Origin: an uncultured Ardenticatenia bacterium
GTDB lineage: Bacteria > Chloroflexota > Anaerolineae > Promineifilales > Promineifilaceae
Assembly: GCA_937858165.1 (NCBI GenBank)
Contig: CALLZA010000679.1
Location: 1-6,327, forward strand
Reading direction: 5' to 3'
DNA length: 6,327 nt
The notes beneath the pieces were generated by a model. That model ran no database searches. It had not been told where the DNA came from and was given only the letters and a program-made list of their open reading frames with translations. Positions 5,710-6,327 of the stretch are shown here, one piece after another. Made by a program: the position numbers and the translations under genes. Each line of letters opens with the position of its first letter. Within the stretch, counting starts at the first letter, position 1.

Positions 5710-6080
5710 ATGAGCGATTCCACGCCCCTTGACGCCGCCTGGCGCACCGACAACGGTCTGGTGCGCGGCCACAATGAAGACTTCGTCATTGTCTATGAGC
5801 CGCCGACGGAGGATGATCGCCGCCGCCACGGCGCGCTCTACATCGTTGCCGACGGCGTGGGTGGGGCCGACGCCGGCGAGGTCGCCAGCCAGTATGCCAG
5901 TGAGCGAACGCTCCACCACTATCTGGCCGCCGCCGGCCGCACCGATTGGGGCGCGCGCCTCATTGATGCCATGCAGGCCGCTAACACCGACCTGCGCCGT
6001 ATGGCCGCCGACCGCGACGACAGCCGCCGCATGGCCACGACGATGGTCGCCGCCGTCATCCAGGACGGCCACGCCTACAT
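5710..6080 (+). CDS. PP2C-family Ser/Thr protein phosphatase, 3'-truncated
   Basis: The N-terminal 123 complete codons of a metal-dependent protein phosphatase (PPM/PP2C, bacterial Stp/PrpC type), which removes phosphate from Ser/Thr residues and usually opposes Hanks-type kinases. Motifs in order: RTDNGLVRGHNEDF with Asp24, LYIVADGVGG at residues 43-52 with metal-binding Asp48-Gly49, the following ADAGEVAS helix, and MATTMVAAVI at 108-117 (the family's G/A-TT motif). The family would continue after Ile124 with a strand and a GDSR motif, but base 6081 onward is Nextera adapter, so the second half, including the later metal-binding aspartates, is missing from the assembly and not from the organism. 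The residues LLYTSDAADE that appear to follow are adapter-encoded. I chose the ATG at 5710; GTG at 5707 is possible, and the in-frame ATG at 5593-side reading starts inside intergenic palindromes. No membrane segment is seen in the visible part. It is divergent from metZ. Confidence 0.88.
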
Positions 6081-6150
6081 CTGTCTCTTATACACATCTG
6101 ACGCTGCCGACGAGCGATCTAGTGTAGATCTCGGTGGTCGCCGTATCATT
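6081..6150. other. Illumina Nextera P5/i5 adapter, reverse complement (contamination)
   Basis: Bases 6081-6113 are the reverse complement of the Nextera read-1 transposon end, starting with the mosaic end CTGTCTCTTATACACATCT. Bases 6114-6121 (GCGATCTA) are the reverse complement of index TAGATCGC, the N501/S501 index. Bases 6122-6150 are the reverse complement of the P5 oligo. All match without error as far as I can check by eye. The native sequence therefore stops at 6080. Confidence 0.98.
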
Positions 6151-6327
6151 AAAAAAAAACAACAAATAACAAAAAAAAAAAAAAAAAGAGAAAAACAAAG
6201 AACAAAAAAAAAAAAAAACATAGCATAGAACAGAACTAAAACACTAAACAGTAGCACCGATGATAACATAGAATCAGAGTACAAAAGACAAACAGATATA
6301 GAAGACGAGGAACATGTGATAAGAACA
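6151..6327. other. Non-biological A-rich end sequence outside the P5 adapter
   Basis: After the complete P5 oligo comes an A-rich tract (6151-6219) that decays into A-rich random sequence up to the end. This is the typical appearance of a read continued past the end of its molecule. Its composition is opposite to the GC-rich insert. No gene is present; the lysine-rich tail it appears to encode after the phosphatase is an artefact. Confidence 0.93.

Noticed and set aside
194..6080. A new multi-gene defence or signalling system made of protease, TPR protein and PP2C phosphatase
   Set aside because: Proteases with TPR proteins can form defence modules, but here the protease is secreted-type and closed off by a strong terminator, metZ separates the TPR gene from the phosphatase on the opposite strand, and no shared operon or mobile context is visible.
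6151..6327. AT-rich segment as horizontally acquired DNA, a poly-A tail or a replication origin
   Set aside because: It follows directly on a complete P5 oligo, so it lies outside the library insert and is sequencing noise.

Overview
This is a high-GC bacterial metagenome-type contig. Its biological part is about 194-6080. Both outer ends are non-biological. Bases 127-193 match the Illumina Nextera P7/i7 adapter (index CTAGTACG, the N702 index). Bases 6081-6150 match the reverse complement of the Nextera P5/i5 adapter (index TAGATCGC, the N501/S501 index). The bases outside them (1-126 and 6151-6327) look like noise read past the end of library molecules. Any protein running into either end is partly adapter-encoded, and both terminal genes are cut by the assembly rather than by biology.

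Layout of the insert: (1) the 3' 3.1 kb of a secreted subtilisin-family (S8) protease with a PA domain inserted in the catalytic domain, on +, lacking its N-terminus. (2) An intergenic stretch with a nested inverted repeat, a very strong intrinsic terminator and a short palindrome. (3) A complete 252-residue TPR-repeat protein on +. (4) A convergent junction with degenerate heptanucleotide repeats and a hairpin. (5) A complete PLP-dependent sulfhydrylase, most like MetZ (O-succinylhomoserine sulfhydrylase), on -. (6) A 213-base divergent promoter region holding two inverted copies of a 30-bp palindromic element, each built from two GTGC-N3-GCAC palindromes, plus a candidate leaderless promoter. 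(7) The first 123 codons of a PP2C-family protein phosphatase on +, cut by adapter at 6080.

Organism: the high GC, the TPR protein with an N-terminus of the form MSDIDSLWDYGDP, the PA-domain subtilase and the palindrome-rich intergenic DNA suggest to me an uncultured Chloroflexota (Anaerolineae-like) bacterium. This is an inference from general familiarity and no marker gene is present. The genes do not form an obvious pathway: extracellular proteolysis, a protein-interaction scaffold, methionine/homocysteine synthesis and Ser/Thr dephosphorylation. I see no phage, transposon, CRISPR array, RNA gene or convincing new multi-gene system. The most interesting native signal is the palindrome cluster between metZ and the phosphatase. 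The most consequential observation is the adapter contamination.
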